Source of the DNA: Faecalibacterium sp. CAG:74
GTDB lineage: Bacteria > Bacillota > Clostridia > Christensenellales > Aristaeellaceae
Direction: 5' to 3'
NCBI GenBank assembly: GCA_000437595.1
Contig: FR899872.1
Span: forward strand, 1-15,530
DNA length: 15,530 nucleotides
Both the position numbers and the translations under genes were made by a program. Below the pieces are notes generated by a model. The model was not told where the DNA came from and made no database searches. It was given only the letters and a program-made list of their open reading frames with translations. Shown here one piece after another: positions 14,218 to 15,530 of this stretch (position 1 is its first letter; the number at the start of each line of letters is the position of its first letter).

Positions 14218-15530
14218 TTACTTCATCAGGTTCATGCCAATCTGACGGCCGGATGCCAGCGCGTAGCCGACGCCGGAGCCGGAAGAGTAGGCGTAGGCGT
14301 ACATCTCGCGGTTCGAGGTCTCGCCGCCAGCGTACAGGCCGTTAATGACCGAGCCGTCCTCGCGCAGGACTTGGAAGTCCAGATTCGTCTTTACGCCCGC
14401 AATCGTGCCGCCCGTGCAGACGTAGATGCGCACCGCGTAGTACGGCGCCGCGTCGATGGCGGTCAGGTTGGAGGCGTCCTTGCCGAATTCGGCGTCGTTG
14501 CCCGTCGCGCAGGCGGTGTTGTACGTTTCAACGCTCTTGACCAGCGTGTCCGCGTCCACGCCCATCAGCGCGGCAAGTTCTTCGATGGTGTCCGCCTTGA
14601 CGACTTCGGTGCCGTCCACCGCCGCGTCCAGCAGCGCAGCGCCCGCAAACTTGCTGTCGCCCAGCGCCCATGCGATGCCGTCTTCCGTGCGGCTCAGCGC
14701 GACGGTCGCCTGATAAGGCATGTAGCCCTCGTTGAAGAAGCGCTGCGCCTTGCTGTTCACAACCATGCGCCCCCACAGGTTCACGGACATGCAGAAGCCC
14801 GCGATGCTGCCGTTGCGGCTGGTCGAGCCAAGGGTGATGACATAGGGGTCGTTGTAGAACACGCCGCCGACGTCAAGTGCCATCTGCATCCCGTCGCCAG
14901 TGTCGCCCGCGCCCGCCGTGGTCAGGTCAATCCAGTCGGCGAACTGCGGCAGGTACTCGCGCATCATGGGTTCGCTCGCCGCGAAGCCGCCCGTCGCCAG
15001 CACGACGCCGCGGGAGGCGTACACGTCGTAGGAACCGCTTGCGTCCTGCACGGTCGCGCCGATGACGTCGCCCGCGTCGTTGGTCAGCAGCTTCGTGCCG
15101 GTCGTGCTCAGGCGCAGGTCAGCGTCGTGATTTTTCAGCCAGTCCACCATGTGGTCAATCAGCATGTAGCCGCCTTCGGGGTCAGCCGCGCCGGTTTCGC
15201 TGTCGATGACGTAATCCGGCACCTGATAGCGCCCGTTGGGGAAGAAGGGGTAGGTCACCCAGTGCGCAACGCCCTCGTCCTCCAGCCAGTTGATCGTTTC
15301 GCCAACCTGCGTGAAGTAGTTGCTCACGCGCTCGTAGGTCGGATAGCCGGGGTCTTTGCCCAGCACGCCGATGTCCGAATCGGAGGATGCTTTCCACTCC
15401 TCCAGCCAGACTTCGCTGTTCGGCTCCAAGCCGATGCTCTGCGTGTAGTAGGTGTTTTCCGCCGCGACGACCGCGCCGGATACGGACGTAGAGCCGCCGA
15501 AGAGGGAAAGCTTATCGACCACCATCACGT
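14218..15530 (-). CDS. FAD-dependent fumarate-reductase-like flavoprotein (C-terminal part)
   Basis: The gene runs off the right edge; 437 codons are visible. They match the FAD_binding_2 family (fumarate reductase/urocanate reductase flavoproteins). DKLSLFGGSTSVSGAV near the visible start corresponds to the segment just after the missing GxGxxG dinucleotide motif. YASRGVVLATGGFAASEPMMREYLPQF is the second FAD-contact region, and GGTIAGVKTNLDFQVL...INGLYAGGETSN...GSGVGYALASGRQIG the C-terminal FAD-binding end. Relatives reduce an enoate such as fumarate, urocanate or a cinnamate with electrons from covalently bound FMN or cytochrome; the substrate cannot be read here. Several such proteins in Clostridia are exported, which the missing N-terminus would show. 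The stop at 14218 lies beside a strong terminator. Confidence 0.9.
   Translation of the reverse strand, partial: VMVVDKLSLFGGSTSVSGAVVAAENTYYTQSIGLEPNSEVWLEEWKASSDSDIGVLGKDPGYPTYERVSNYFTQVGETINWLEDEGVAHWVTYPFFPNGRYQVPDYVIDSETGAADPEGGYMLIDHMVDWLKNHDADLRLSTTGTKLLTNDAGDVIGATVQDASGSYDVYASRGVVLATGGFAASEPMMREYLPQFADWIDLTTAGAGDTGDGMQMALDVGGVFYNDPYVITLGSTSRNGSIAGFCMSVNLWGRMVVNSKAQRFFNEGYMPYQATVALSRTEDGIAWALGDSKFAGAALLDAAVDGTEVVKADTIEELAALMGVDADTLVKSVETYNTACATGNDAEFGKDASNLTAIDAAPYYAVRIYVCTGGTIAGVKTNLDFQVLREDGSVINGLYAGGETSNREMYAYAYSSGSGVGYALASGRQIGMNLMK

Noticed and set aside
1..15530. CRISPR array, insertion sequence or tRNA genes
   Set aside because: No regularly spaced direct repeats, no transposase motifs with terminal inverted repeats, and no cloverleaf other than the tmRNA tRNA-like domain were seen.

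Overview
The window looks like chromosomal DNA from a high-GC Bacillota, most likely class Clostridia (gut or rumen type). The evidence is consistent AGGAGG ribosome binding sites, TTGACA/TATAAT promoters, an exported M16C peptidase, a DUF6273/TPR protein and a lipoprotein with an LHH-nuclease-like tail. Exact placement (for example Christensenellales or Oscillospiraceae) is a guess. Fifteen protein genes or gene remnants and one RNA gene (ssrA, tmRNA) are supported.

Left part (1-4487, minus strand): a secreted M16C metallopeptidase with its own promoter and terminator, a small Dabb-domain protein, and a membrane-anchored extracytoplasmic protein of unknown function. An intergenic two-hairpin repeat lies at 3646-3720. 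A partial copy lies at 17-34 and another full copy at 10171-10245.

Middle (4487-9489, minus strand): a compact row of seven genes with gaps of 30 bp or less, probably one operon read from the promoter beside proA. In transcription order it holds proA, a HAD-IB phosphatase, an rRNA pseudouridine synthase (RluB/RsuA type), the tRNA methyltransferase mnmM, a DUF6978-like gene, a DUF1828/DUF1829 gene and a Nudix hydrolase. The DUF6978-DUF1829 pair is much poorer in GC (about 40-42% in sampled 60-base lines, against about 70% in a sampled proA line) and looks like an acquired two-gene cassette inside a housekeeping operon.

Divergent from this operon is smpB (9624-10091, plus), followed by ssrA (10324-10669). 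smpB and proA are driven by mirror-image promoters that share one palindromic -35 hexamer, TTGCAA, so RNA polymerase should be able to serve only one side at a time. SmpB and tmRNA together run trans-translation.

Right part (10760-15530): immediately after ssrA lies a DUF6273/TPR gene whose 5' half is missing or scrambled. It is coupled to a lipoprotein whose C-terminus matches the LHH branch of the HNH/Endonuclease VII toxins but has tyrosines where the catalytic histidines should be. Then come a short unassigned ORF, a small zinc-ribbon membrane protein with a good promoter, a bidirectional terminator, and the C-terminal part of an FAD-dependent fumarate-reductase-like flavoprotein that runs off the right edge.
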